44,763 nt of DNA from Flavobacteriaceae bacterium (GCA_947461425.1 CANHKZ010000006.1:1-44763), one strand, 5' to 3'. Positions 10,037 to 19,677 are shown, counted from the first letter of the stretch. Notes: a model not told the origin generated them from the letters alone. Numbers and translations: made by a program.

Positions 10037-11935
10037 CTAATAGGCTCTTGCATCTTTTCCTTCGTAAAAATTCATAAAAGCACGGTTTACTACTCTGTTT
10101 CCTCCTGGTGTAGGGTAATCTCCGGTGAAATACCAATCCCCAAGATTTTTAGGACAAGCTATATGCAAATCTTCTACTGTTTGAAAAATGATTTTTACCT
10201 CGGCATTAATTTCTGGCGAACTCAACATTTCAGCAATTTTATCTGATATCTCTTCTGGAGTAAAGGGTGCGTAAATAGCTGTAACATAATTGACAACTTC
10301 AGCATCTTTGAAGTTTTCTTGCGCTTTACACTTGGTATACACATCGTCAACAATATGGTATAAATTACGCTCTTTTAATAATTCCAAAGCCGCTCTAAAA
10401 GCCACTAACCCTTCTAGTTTTGCCATGTCGATTCCGTAACAATCTGGATACCGAATTTGTGGTGCCGAAGATACAATTACAATTCGTTTTGGTTTTAAAC
10501 GGTCCATCATTTTGATAATACTCATTTTCAGTGTAGTACCACGAACAATACTATCATCAATAATAACCAAATTATCTGTGGGTTTGATTACACCATAAGT
10601 CACATCATATACATGCGCTACTAGATCGTCACGGCTACTATCTTCTGTAATAAACGTTCTTAGTTTAGCGTCTTTGATAGCTACTTTTTCTGTACGGATT
10701 TTAACCTTCAAAAGTTCTTGTAAAGTTTGCTCCGTTAGTGAACTTCTATTCTTTAAAATATAGTCGTTTTTTCTTTGGTTTAAAAAATCCTGTGCTTCTT
10801 CAACTAATCCATAGAAAGAAGTTTCGGCCGTATTTGGAATATAAGAAAACACCGTGTTATCAGTATCTTGATCAATAGCTTTTAAAACAGATGGCAAGAT
10901 TAATTTTCCTAGTGTTTTTCGCTCTTGGTAAATCTCGGCATCGCTACCTCTTGAGAAATAAATTCGTTCAAAAGAACATGCCTTTTTTTCTAAAGGTGTT
11001 ATAATTTGTTGCATAGAAATACCACCTCCTTTTTTTATAATCAACGCACTTCCAGGATCAATTTCCTGAACGCTTTCAAAAGGGACATTGAAAACAGTTT
11101 GAATTACAGGTCTCTCAGAAGCAACTACGACTATTTCGTCATCCTGATAAAAATAAGCGGGTCTAATTCCTGCTGGATCTCTAAAAACAAAAGCATCACC
11201 GTGGCCTAAAAGCCCTGCCATAGCATACCCTCCGTCTAAATTTTTAGAAGAACGATTTAATATTTTGGCAATATCTAAGCGGTCTGCAATTACCGGAGAG
11301 GCTTCTCGTTTATTTAAACCCATGTCTTTGCATTCTTGGTACAATTGCATTACTTCTTTGTCCAAGAAGTGACCAATTTTTTCCATAACCGTTACTGTAT
11401 CAGCCATTTCTTTTGGATGCTGTCCCAATTCAATTAAATTTTGAAATAATTCTTTAACATTCGTCATGTTAAAATTACCTGCCAAAATCAAATTTCGGTG
11501 CATCCAATTGCTTTGACGCAAGAAAGGGTGAACACTTTCTATACTGTTTTTTCCAAAAGTACCATACCGCACATGTCCCAAAAACAACTCTCCTAAATAC
11601 GGAATATTCTCTTTTTGCAAAGCTACGTTGTCAGCATATTCTGGATGGTTCGACATCTCCTCATTAATTCGTTCATTGATTTGAGCAAAAACATCCTGAA
11701 TAGGTTGTGAGGCGTTAGATCGTACTCGACTAATATAGCGCTGGCCTGGTGCTACATCAAACTTAATACTAGCAAAACCAGCTCCGTCTTGTCCACGGTT
11801 GTGCTGCTTTTCCATCAATAGGTACATTTTTTGTATTCCGTAAAAAGCGGTTCCGTATTTTTCTTTATAAAATTCAAGCGGTTTTAAAAGCCTTACTAAG
11901 GCTATTCCACATTCGTGTTGTAAAGCGTCGCTCAT
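10037..11935 (-). CDS. purF: Amidophosphoribosyltransferase, long form (632 aa)
   Basis: Ntn GATase start HECGIALVRL, QHNRGQDGAGFAS, PRPP motif LVIIDDSIVRGTT. Confidence 0.88.
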   Translation of the reverse strand: MSDALQHECGIALVRLLKPLEFYKEKYGTAFYGIQKMYLLMEKQHNRGQDGAGFASIKFDVAPGQRYISRVRSNASQPIQDVFAQINERINEEMSNHPEYADNVALQKENIPYLGELFLGHVRYGTFGKNSIESVHPFLRQSNWMHRNLILAGNFNMTNVKELFQNLIELGQHPKEMADTVTVMEKIGHFLDKEVMQLYQECKDMGLNKREASPVIADRLDIAKILNRSSKNLDGGYAMAGLLGHGDAFVFRDPAGIRPAYFYQDDEIVVVASERPVIQTVFNVPFESVQEIDPGSALIIKKGGGISMQQIITPLEKKACSFERIYFSRGSDAEIYQERKTLGKLILPSVLKAIDQDTDNTVFSYIPNTAETSFYGLVEEAQDFLNQRKNDYILKNRSSLTEQTLQELLKVKIRTEKVAIKDAKLRTFITEDSSRDDLVAHVYDVTYGVIKPTDNLVIIDDSIVRGTTLKMSIIKMMDRLKPKRIVIVSSAPQIRYPDCYGIDMAKLEGLVAFRAALELLKERNLYHIVDDVYTKCKAQENFKDAEVVNYVTAIYAPFTPEEISDKIAEMLSSPEINAEVKIIFQTVEDLHIACPKNLGDWYFTGDYPTPGGNRVVNRAFMNFYEGKDARAY

Positions 11936-11965
11936 TGTGTTCTTGTAATTGGTTGTGTCGTTATA

Positions 11966-11996
11966 TTAAAAAAATGCCCCGAAAATTTCGAGGCAT
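11966..11996 (-). terminator. Intrinsic terminator between the PfkB gene and purF
   Basis: ATGCCtCGAAA/TTTCGgGGCAT hairpin followed by T7 on the minus strand. Confidence 0.8.
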
Positions 11997-12002
11997 GAGT
12001 GA

Positions 12003-12926
12003 TTATAATTCGATATCAAATTGTGTCAAAGATTTGAATTGTTGTAATCTTGACACTACTTCTTTTTTATCTAAGTTAAGCATTCTTTCTGTTCCAAATT
12101 TCTCCACACAGAATGACGCTAAATTAGATCCGTAAATTACCGCATTTTTCATGTTAGCAAAAGATATATTTTCGCTTTGCGCAATAAATCCTGCGAATCC
12201 TCCTGCAAAAGTATCTCCAGCCCCGGTTGGGTCAAAAACTTCTTCTAAAGGCAATGCGGGTGCAAAAAACACTTCTTTTTTGTGAAATAAAAGCGCGCCG
12301 TGTTCTCCTTTTTTGATCACCACATATTTAGGCCCCATAGTATGAATTTTAGATGCTGCTTTTACCAAAGAGTATTCTCCTGACAATTGTCTTGCTTCTT
12401 CGTCGTTAATCGTAATTACGTCAATACGTTTCATTACCTCCAATAATTCTGGTAAAGCACAATCCATCCAAAAATTCATAGTGTCCAAAACTACTAATTT
12501 TGGTTTCACTTCCATTTGATCCAAAACACTGCTTTGCACCAATGGATGTAAGTTACCCAACATTACCACCTCAGCATCTTTAAAATTTTGAGGTACTTTG
12601 GGTTGGAAATCAGCCAAAACGTTTAGTTCGGTAGCCAAGGTATCTCTTGAATTCAAATCGTTGTGATACAAACCACTCCAAAAGAATGTTTTGCCTCCTT
12701 TTACCACTTCAATTCCTGAAATGTCAATATTTCGAGCGGTTAATAAATCCAAATATTCTTGAGGAAAATCGTCACCAACTACTGACACAATAGCCGATTG
12801 CAAATTAAAAAAAGAGGCTGAAAGACCAATATACGTTCCAGCACCCCCTAAAATTTTATCTGTTTTACCAAAAGGAGTTTCAATAGCGTCAAAAGCAACC
12901 GTTCCAACAATCAATAATTTGTTCAT
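12003..12926 (-). CDS. PfkB family carbohydrate/nucleoside kinase
   Basis: MNKLLIVGTVAFDAIETPFG...LGGAGTYIG; C-terminal DPTGAGDTFAGGFAGF; start set at ATG 12926. Confidence 0.92.
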   Translation of the reverse strand: MNKLLIVGTVAFDAIETPFGKTDKILGGAGTYIGLSASFFNLQSAIVSVVGDDFPQEYLDLLTARNIDISGIEVVKGGKTFFWSGLYHNDLNSRDTLATELNVLADFQPKVPQNFKDAEVVMLGNLHPLVQSSVLDQMEVKPKLVVLDTMNFWMDCALPELLEVMKRIDVITINDEEARQLSGEYSLVKAASKIHTMGPKYVVIKKGEHGALLFHKKEVFFAPALPLEEVFDPTGAGDTFAGGFAGFIAQSENISFANMKNAVIYGSNLASFCVEKFGTERMLNLDKKEVVSRLQQFKSLTQFDIEL

Positions 12927-13032
12927 TATTTTAGTTTCGAAATTAAGAAGCAAAGATAGTTTATAAGTTTTAGAGTTGCAAAGGTTCAAAGAAGCAAAGT
13001 GAAGAGAAATTTATATTTTATTAATTGTACTA

Positions 13033-13512
13033 TTACAACAACTTCTGGTCTTCTTTTTCGTAGTATTCGTCAACTGAAAGTTGTTTTTGAGAAGAAGCCA
13101 AAACCGCTAACGCGTCACAACGCTCATTTTGAGGATGGTTATTGTGTCCTTTGATCCATTTAAAATCGACTTGGTGTTTTTTGTAGATTACTAAAAAACG
13201 TTTCCATAAATCAGGATTTTTTTTCCCAGCAAAACCTTTTTTGTCCCACCCAAAAACCCATTTTTTATCAACTGAATCAACCACATATTTAGAATCGGAA
13301 ACCACGAGAACTTTAGTATTGGGGTTTTTAAGTTTCTCTAAACCCACAATGACTGCTAATAATTCCATTCTATTGTTAGTAGTATGTCTAAAACCTTCGT
13401 AAAATTCTTTTTTATAAGGTTTTCCCACCCATTCCATCACCACACCATAACCTCCAGGGCCCGGATTTCCTTTGGCAGCGCCATCGGTATAGATATGAAC
13501 TTGATGAGACAT
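13033..13512 (-). CDS. rnhA: Ribonuclease HI
   Basis: VHIYTDGAAKGNPGPGGYGVV; RMELLAVIVGLE; KGHNNHPQNERCDALA. Confidence 0.95.
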   Translation of the reverse strand: MSHQVHIYTDGAAKGNPGPGGYGVVMEWVGKPYKKEFYEGFRHTTNNRMELLAVIVGLEKLKNPNTKVLVVSDSKYVVDSVDKKWVFGWDKKGFAGKKNPDLWKRFLVIYKKHQVDFKWIKGHNNHPQNERCDALAVLASSQKQLSVDEYYEKEDQKLL

Positions 13513-13575
13513 TGTTGAGTTGATGAAGGTTATAAGTTTATGAGTTTATCGAGATAGTAGTGAGAATAATAGAAA

Positions 13576-14142
13576 TTATCCGTTAGTTAAGACCTCTTCA
13601 ATGACCTTTGGAAAATGAGCTTGTTCTAGTTCATGAATTTTAGCAGCAACTACTTCGGGAGTATCACTAATTAAAACAGCTATCTCTTTTTGAAAAATAA
13701 CGTTTCCTTCGTCATAATTTTCATTCACATAATGAATAGTTATTCCTGTTTTAGGTTCTTTATTTTCCACTACTGCTTGATGGACAAGCATTCCGTACAT
13801 TCCTTTTCCGCCGTATTTTGGTAATAAAGCAGGATGTATGTTAATTATTTTATCAGGATAAGAAGCCACTATCATTTCTGGAAATTTTAATAAAAACCCA
13901 GCTAACACGATCAAATCGGGATTTATAATTTTTATTTCTTGTAATACTTTTCCTGTTTCTAAATCGTTTTTGGAAAAAACTTGCGATGGAACTTGGTGCT
14001 TTTCAGCGCGTTGTATCACCTGAGCATCGGCTTTGTTAGTAAACACTGTTGTTACCATTGCGGTATTGGATGCTTTAAAATAGCGAATAATATTTTCGGC
14101 ATTTGTCCCTGATCCAGATGCAAAAATTACAATTTTTTTCAT
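13576..14142 (-). CDS. purN: Phosphoribosylglycinamide formyltransferase
   Basis: KKIVIFASGSGTNAENIIRYF; INIHPALLPKYGGKGMYG; TGITIHYVNENYDEG. Confidence 0.94.
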   Translation of the reverse strand: MKKIVIFASGSGTNAENIIRYFKASNTAMVTTVFTNKADAQVIQRAEKHQVPSQVFSKNDLETGKVLQEIKIINPDLIVLAGFLLKFPEMIVASYPDKIINIHPALLPKYGGKGMYGMLVHQAVVENKEPKTGITIHYVNENYDEGNVIFQKEIAVLISDTPEVVAAKIHELEQAHFPKVIEEVLTNG

Positions 14143-14257
14143 AGTAACAAGATGTTTGATTTGCAAAAAAAGGAATAATAAATGGAAAAAAATAGCAATC
14201 GTAAACCTTTATAAAATAAATTTCATATTTTCGTTGGCACATTTATTAACTAAATCG

Positions 14258-14286
14258 TTGATTTAAAATAAAGTTTTTTATTTTTG
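14258..14286 (+). promoter_or_regulatory. Bacteroidetes-type promoter for acpP
   Basis: TTG (14258-14260) - 18 nt - TATTTTTG (14279-14286), 30 nt before the ATG at 14316. Confidence 0.65.
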
Positions 14287-14315
14287 CCAACAAATTAAAT
14301 TTAAAATTAAAGACT

Positions 14316-14552
14316 ATGTCAGACATTGCATCAAGAGTAAAAGCGATTATCGTAGACAAATTAGGTGTTGACGAAAACGAAGTTGTAACAGAAGCTAGCT
14401 TCACAAATGATTTAGGAGCTGACTCCTTAGACACTGTAGAGCTTATCATGGAATTCGAAAAAGAATTTGATATTCAAATTCCAGACGATCAAGCAGAAAA
14501 CATCGCTACTGTAGGTCAAGCAATCTCTTATATTGAGGAAGCTAAAAAATAA
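14316..14552 (+). CDS. acpP: Acyl carrier protein
   Basis: 78 aa; phosphopantetheine site [15 protein letters not shown]. Confidence 0.97.
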   Translation: MSDIASRVKAIIVDKLGVDENEVVTEASFTNDLGADSLDTVELIMEFEKEFDIQIPDDQAENIATVGQAISYIEEAKK

Positions 14553-14558
14553 TACTGA

Positions 14559-14598
14559 AACACCCGATACATTTTGTACTCGGGTGTTATTATTTTTC
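14559..14598 (+). terminator. Intrinsic terminator downstream of acpP
   Basis: AACACCCGA ... TCGGGTGTT followed by ATTATTTTT. Confidence 0.75.
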
Positions 14599-14651
14599 TT
14601 AAATTTATATTAGTGATTGAATTCAATCAAAAAAAACATAAATAATTCAGT

Positions 14652-14703
14652 ACCCACAGCTCTTTTGTAACAATAATACAAATTAGAAATCGTGGGTTTT
14701 GTT
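14652..14703 (+). promoter_or_regulatory. Two-tier stem-loop in the acpP-fabF gap
   Basis: Outer stem ACCCAC/GTGGGT (14652-14657/14692-14697), inner stem TTTGTA/TACAAA (14664-14669/14677-14682), then TTTTG. Confidence 0.4.
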
Positions 14704-14729
14704 TGTTTAAAGCTATAAATATACTGACT

Positions 14730-15983
14730 ATGGAATTACGTCGTGTTGTGGTTACAGGTTTAGGAGCACTTACACCTATTGGAAATACCGTTCAAGAATT
14801 TTGGGACGGACTCATCAACGGCGTTAGTGGTGCTGCGCCTATCACTTATTTTGATGCTTCAAAATTCAAAACACAATTTGCTTGCGAATTAAAAAACTTC
14901 AATGTTGAAGATTTTATAGAAAGGAAAGAAGCAAGAAAAATGGACCGATACGCACAATATGCGGTGGTTTCTTCAACAGAGGCAATGAATGATGCTAATT
15001 TTGATTTAGAAAAATTAGACAAAGATCGTGCTGGGGTTATCTGGGGATCAGGAATTGGCGGTTTGGAAACGTTTCAGATAGAAGTGTTGAATTTTGCCGC
15101 TGGTGATGGAACTCCAAAATTTAATCCGTTCTTTATCCCAAAAATGATTGGCGATATTGCTTGTGGACATATTTCAATTAAATACGGTTTAAGAGGGCCT
15201 AACTTCGGAACTGTGTCTGCTTGTGCTTCTTCAACTAATGCCATCATTGACGCCTTTAATTATATACGTTTAGGCCATGCAGATGTAATGATAACCGGTG
15301 GATCTGAAGCTGCAGTAACCATTGCAGGTATGGGGGGGTTTAACGCAATGCACGCCCTTTCTACCAGAAATGACGATCCGAAAACTGCATCGAGACCAAT
15401 GGACAAAGACCGTGACGGATTTGTACTTGGTGAAGGAGCTGGAGCGCTAATACTAGAAGAGTACGAACATGCAAAAGCTCGTGGTGCTAAAATCTATTGT
15501 GAAATTGGCGGTGGCGGAATGTCAGCTGACGCATATCATATTACGGCGCCACATCCAGAAGGGTTAGGCGCTAGAAATGTAATGTTGAACTGTTTAAGAG
15601 ATGCTGGTTTACAACCAACAGATGTTGACGGGGTAAACATGCATGGAACTTCAACTCCATTAGGAGATTTAGCGGAGTCGAAAGCAATTGAACAAGTATT
15701 TGGAGACCACGCATTTACAATGAACTTAAATTCTACGAAGTCAATGACGGGTCACTTATTAGGTGCTGCTGGAGCAGTTGAAACAATTTCGTCTATTCTA
15801 TCATTGAAATACGGGATAATTCCTCCAACAATTAACCATTTCACGAACGATGAAAACATCGATCAAAGATTAAACTTCACTTTTAACGTGGCTCAAAAAA
15901 GAGATGTAAAAGTATTAATGAGTAATACCTTTGGTTTTGGTGGACACAATGCTTGTGTATTGGTTAAAAAATTAGACATCTAA
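14730..15983 (+). CDS. fabF: Beta-ketoacyl-ACP synthase II
   Basis: MELRRVVVTGLGALTPIGN; active-site SACASSTNAI; HGTSTPLGD; GHLLGAAGAVE. Confidence 0.96.
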   Translation: MELRRVVVTGLGALTPIGNTVQEFWDGLINGVSGAAPITYFDASKFKTQFACELKNFNVEDFIERKEARKMDRYAQYAVVSSTEAMNDANFDLEKLDKDRAGVIWGSGIGGLETFQIEVLNFAAGDGTPKFNPFFIPKMIGDIACGHISIKYGLRGPNFGTVSACASSTNAIIDAFNYIRLGHADVMITGGSEAAVTIAGMGGFNAMHALSTRNDDPKTASRPMDKDRDGFVLGEGAGALILEEYEHAKARGAKIYCEIGGGGMSADAYHITAPHPEGLGARNVMLNCLRDAGLQPTDVDGVNMHGTSTPLGDLAESKAIEQVFGDHAFTMNLNSTKSMTGHLLGAAGAVETISSILSLKYGIIPPTINHFTNDENIDQRLNFTFNVAQKRDVKVLMSNTFGFGGHNACVLVKKLDI

Positions 15984-15992
15984 AAGAGTACT

Positions 15993-16733
15993 ATGCGTAG
16001 TATTAAAAAAATATTTTCAAAATCCCGTTCTCCAGAAGACGGGATTTTTTTTGGTGCTATCGAAAAAATTCTTGGTTTTGCTCCTAAGAATATCGATTTT
16101 TATAAAAAAGCATTTACACATCGGTCGTCTAATATTATCGATGAGGTTGGTAATCCTCTTAATTACGAACGATTGGAATTTCTTGGAGATGCTATGTTAA
16201 GCGCTGTCATTGCGGCACACCTTTTTGACAAAGCACCTACAGGAGACGAGGGGTATTTGACTAAAATGCGTTCCAAAATAGTGAGTAGAGATCATTTAAA
16301 CGAATTAGGAAAAGATCTTAATTTGGTTCAATTCGTGGAAAGTAAAGTTCCGGTACAACATTTTGGCGAGAATATCCACGGCAATATTTTTGAGTCTTTA
16401 GTAGGAGCCATCTATCTGGACAGGGGATATGATTTCTGTGAGAAATTCATTCAAAAAAGAGTCGTAGCACCCTATGTTGATATTACCCGATTGGAGGGAA
16501 AAGTAATAAGTTATAAAAGTTTAGTTATTGAATGGTGCCAAAAAGAAAAAAGACAATTTCATTTTGATATTTTTGAAGATAATGGTATCGATGGTGAAAG
16601 ACTATTTGGAGTTAAACTAAGTATTGACGAAAAAGTAGTTGCCAAAGCGCGCGCTACTTCTAAAAAGAAGGCAGAGGAAAAGGCCTCTCAAAGAGCGTAT
16701 TTTGCATTTCAAGAACAAATTGACAAAAAATAA
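15993..16733 (+). CDS. rnc: Ribonuclease III
   Basis: KKAFTHRSSN, NYERLEFLGDAMLSAVI, HGNIFESLVGAIYLD, C-terminal dsRBD KKKAEEKASQRAY. Confidence 0.94.
   Translation: MRSIKKIFSKSRSPEDGIFFGAIEKILGFAPKNIDFYKKAFTHRSSNIIDEVGNPLNYERLEFLGDAMLSAVIAAHLFDKAPTGDEGYLTKMRSKIVSRDHLNELGKDLNLVQFVESKVPVQHFGENIHGNIFESLVGAIYLDRGYDFCEKFIQKRVVAPYVDITRLEGKVISYKSLVIEWCQKEKRQFHFDIFEDNGIDGERLFGVKLSIDEKVVAKARATSKKKAEEKASQRAYFAFQEQIDKK
16020..16052 (+). terminator. Intrinsic-terminator-like hairpin inside the 5' end of rnc
   Basis: AAATCCCGT-tctccagaag-ACGGGATTT, perfect 9-bp stem (16020-16028/16039-16047), running into T8 (16045-16052). Confidence 0.65.
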
Positions 16734-16847
16734 AATAGTTTTTTATTAATCTACAACGTTTTCGTAAACAATTTAATAAAAACATCAAAGAATCCAAGCA
16801 CCAAGCTACATTAGAAATAGTATATTTACACCTCAATTTGCGATGTA

Positions 16848-17333
16848 ATGGCCCTACACAAATTAGATCTTGACGAGTTTAACGAAGTAGATTATTATCT
16901 GATTGCAATACATACATCATTGGAAGATTATCGATTAGCTTATTTTATAAATCAACACCTTCCCATAAATTTAAGTAAAAGCAAAGCAGAAATTCTCATC
17001 AGAATTAAATTAGGGGAGACTCAATTTTCAAGATTTCACTTTGATGATGAGGACAATTTAATTTCATGGAATCTAATTCAAAACAAGAATGAAGTTATTG
17101 GAAAAAAAGAGATCACAAACCAAGATTTATTTTCAAACAATTCCCAGGAAGTGGCCACAAAAGTGTTTTTACTCCCCGAATTAAAAAAAGTAGATTATTT
17201 TTTAAAAATTGAAAGTGATACAAATTTACAAATAACAGATATCATCAAAAAATTGAAAACAATTAAAAGTCTTACAACAGTATATGTTGTTGAGACTGAA
17301 ACCATAAAATCAAAAAATAATTTAATTTTTTAA
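16848..17333 (+). CDS. IPExxxVDY family protein (function unknown)
   Basis: Motif LPELKKVDYFLKIE; small protein between rnc and pyk. Confidence 0.75.
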   Translation: MALHKLDLDEFNEVDYYLIAIHTSLEDYRLAYFINQHLPINLSKSKAEILIRIKLGETQFSRFHFDDEDNLISWNLIQNKNEVIGKKEITNQDLFSNNSQEVATKVFLLPELKKVDYFLKIESDTNLQITDIIKKLKTIKSLTTVYVVETETIKSKNNLIF

Positions 17334-17338
17334 TAAAA

Positions 17339-18772
17339 ATGATTAATACCAACAAAAAAACAAAAATTGTAGCCACACTTGGACCTGCATGTAGTACAAG
17401 AGAAATCATCAAAGATATGATTGAGGCTGGAGTTAATGTATTTAGAATAAATTTTTCGCATGCTGACTATGAAGATGTTAAAGAGCGTATAAGTACTATT
17501 CGTAGTATCAATGAAGAGTTTGGTTACACAACAGCAATTTTAGCTGACTTACAAGGGCCTAAACTTCGTGTAGGGATTATGGAAGAAGGGGTAGTGGTTA
17601 ACGACGGTGATCTAATTACATTTACTACTGCCGAAGATATTATTGGAACTAAGGAAAGAGTTTTTATGAAATACAAAAACTTTCCAAACGATGTCAATCC
17701 AGGTGAAAGAATTTTGTTAGATGATGGAAAATTACTTTTTGAAATTGTCTCTACTGATAAAAAAACAGAGGTGGTTGCCAAAGTGATTCAAGGTGGTGAA
17801 TTGAAGTCTAAAAAAGGGGTTAATCTTCCGAATACCAAAATTTCACTACCAGCGATGACTGAAAAAGATATTGCTGATGCTATTTTTGCTATTGGTCAGC
17901 AAGTGGACTGGATTGCGCTTTCATTTGTGAAAAGACCACGAGATTTACAAGATCTTCAGGAATTAATTGCTGAACACTCTGAATTTAAAATTCCAATTAT
18001 TGCCAAAATCGAAATGCCAGAAGCATTAGAAAATATGGACAAAATTGTAGCCTATTGTGATGCTTTAATGGTGGCGCGTGGCGATTTAGGAGTGGAACTT
18101 CCCGCTCATGAGGTACCATTGGTGCAAAAAGAATTAATCGTAAGAGCTAAAACAGCCCGTATTCCTGTAATTGTTGCTACACAAATGATGGAAACGATGA
18201 TTACTAGTTTGACTCCCACACGTGCGGAAGTAAATGACGTAGCCAACTCAGTTATGGATGGTGCCGATGCGGTAATGCTTTCTGGGGAAACTGCAGCTGG
18301 AAATTATCCAGTTCAAGTAATCCAAAAAATGACTCAAATCATTGAAGCAGTTGAAGATTCTCCTCTTATTAAAGTTCCTCAAAATACACCACAGGTAAGA
18401 ACAAATCGTTTTGTCACTAAAACAATTTGTCAGCACGCTGCTCAAATGGCTAATGTGATCAAAGCAAAAGCAATTTGTACATTGACTAATAGTGGTTACA
18501 CCGCTTTCCAAATTTCATCTTGGAGACCTTCAGCACACATTTTGGTTTTTACATCCAACAAAAGAATATTAACGCAATTGAATCTGTTATGGGGAGTTAA
18601 ATCATTTTACTATTCTAAATCCGTAAGTACTGATGATACTGTAACCGATGTAAATGAAATTGCTAAACAAAAAGGGTTTGTTGAAAAAGGCGACTTCTTA
18701 ATCAACTTAGCTGCTATGCCTCTTACTGACAAAGGAATGGTAAACACATTACGAGTTTCTGAGGTAGAATAA
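17339..18772 (+). CDS. pyk: Pyruvate kinase
   Basis: KTKIVATLGPACS; IIAKIEMPEALENMD; MVARGDLGVE; ATQMMETMI. Confidence 0.97.
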   Translation: MINTNKKTKIVATLGPACSTREIIKDMIEAGVNVFRINFSHADYEDVKERISTIRSINEEFGYTTAILADLQGPKLRVGIMEEGVVVNDGDLITFTTAEDIIGTKERVFMKYKNFPNDVNPGERILLDDGKLLFEIVSTDKKTEVVAKVIQGGELKSKKGVNLPNTKISLPAMTEKDIADAIFAIGQQVDWIALSFVKRPRDLQDLQELIAEHSEFKIPIIAKIEMPEALENMDKIVAYCDALMVARGDLGVELPAHEVPLVQKELIVRAKTARIPVIVATQMMETMITSLTPTRAEVNDVANSVMDGADAVMLSGETAAGNYPVQVIQKMTQIIEAVEDSPLIKVPQNTPQVRTNRFVTKTICQHAAQMANVIKAKAICTLTNSGYTAFQISSWRPSAHILVFTSNKRILTQLNLLWGVKSFYYSKSVSTDDTVTDVNEIAKQKGFVEKGDFLINLAAMPLTDKGMVNTLRVSEVE

Positions 18773-18791
18773 CATACGTCTTAAATAGTCG

Positions 18792-18820
18792 AAAGAGTCC
18801 TTCAATAGAAGGACTCTTTT
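18792..18820 (+). terminator. Intrinsic terminator downstream of pyk
   Basis: AAAGAGTCCTTC-aata-GAAGGACTCTTTT. Confidence 0.88.
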
Positions 18821-18899
18821 AGTTTAAAAAATTTAAGAATATTTAAACATTTTCATATCAAAATAAATTTTACTTTTGAGAAACTAAATCTAATGTATT

Positions 18900-19661
18900 A
18901 TGAGTTCAAATTCAAAAAACCCGTTCTTAAACAATAAAGCGTTTACCTCAAGTAAAACAGAAGTTCATGAAGCAACTATAATTGGTCACGAACAAACGAT
19001 GACCATTGCCGGAACAATGAACAAAAGTTTAATTCTATTCTTACTATTAACTGCGGCTGCAATGATTACGTGGTGGATGGCTGCCAATGGACAAAGCCCT
19101 ATGGTTCCAATGATAGGCGGAGCAATAATGGGGCTTATTTTAGTTATAATTGCCACTTTCAAACCACAACTATCAGGCTATTTAGCTCCTGGTTATGCTA
19201 TTTTTGAAGGTTTATTCATCGGAGGGATTTCGGCGATTTTTGAAATCAAATATCCAGGAATTGTTACGCAAGCCGTAGGAGCTACTTTGGTAACTTTTGC
19301 TGTTTGCTTGGGGCTGTACCGTTTTAAAATTGTGCAAGTGACCGAGCGTTTTAAATCTATAGTTATCGCTTCTACTTTAGCAATAGGAACTTATTATATT
19401 ATCTCTTGGTTAATATCCTTATTCACTAGTTTTACTCCTGTTCACCATGGAAATTCTATGTGGAGTATCGGAATCAGTGTTTTTGTAATTGTGATAGCTG
19501 CCATGAATTTATTTTTGGACTTCGACCAAATTGAAGAAGGAACCAAAAGAAGAATGCCTAAATACATGGAATGGTATAGCGCTATGGGATTAATTATTAC
19601 CTTAGTTTGGTTGTACATCGAATTCTTACGTTTGCTTTCAAAATTAAATAGCAAGGACTAA
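18900..19661 (+). CDS. Bax inhibitor-1/YccA family membrane protein
   Basis: Seven hydrophobic segments; C-terminal LDFDQIEEGTKRRMPKYMEWYSAMGLIITLVWLYIEFLRLLSKL. Confidence 0.9.
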   Translation: MSSNSKNPFLNNKAFTSSKTEVHEATIIGHEQTMTIAGTMNKSLILFLLLTAAAMITWWMAANGQSPMVPMIGGAIMGLILVIIATFKPQLSGYLAPGYAIFEGLFIGGISAIFEIKYPGIVTQAVGATLVTFAVCLGLYRFKIVQVTERFKSIVIASTLAIGTYYIISWLISLFTSFTPVHHGNSMWSIGISVFVIVIAAMNLFLDFDQIEEGTKRRMPKYMEWYSAMGLIITLVWLYIEFLRLLSKLNSKD

Positions 19662-19677
19662 TTCCATTTTTTCAATA

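Noticed and set aside
17524-17781. Minus-strand ORFs inside pyk (also 18248-18511)
   Set aside because: Antisense shadow ORFs in a conserved gene
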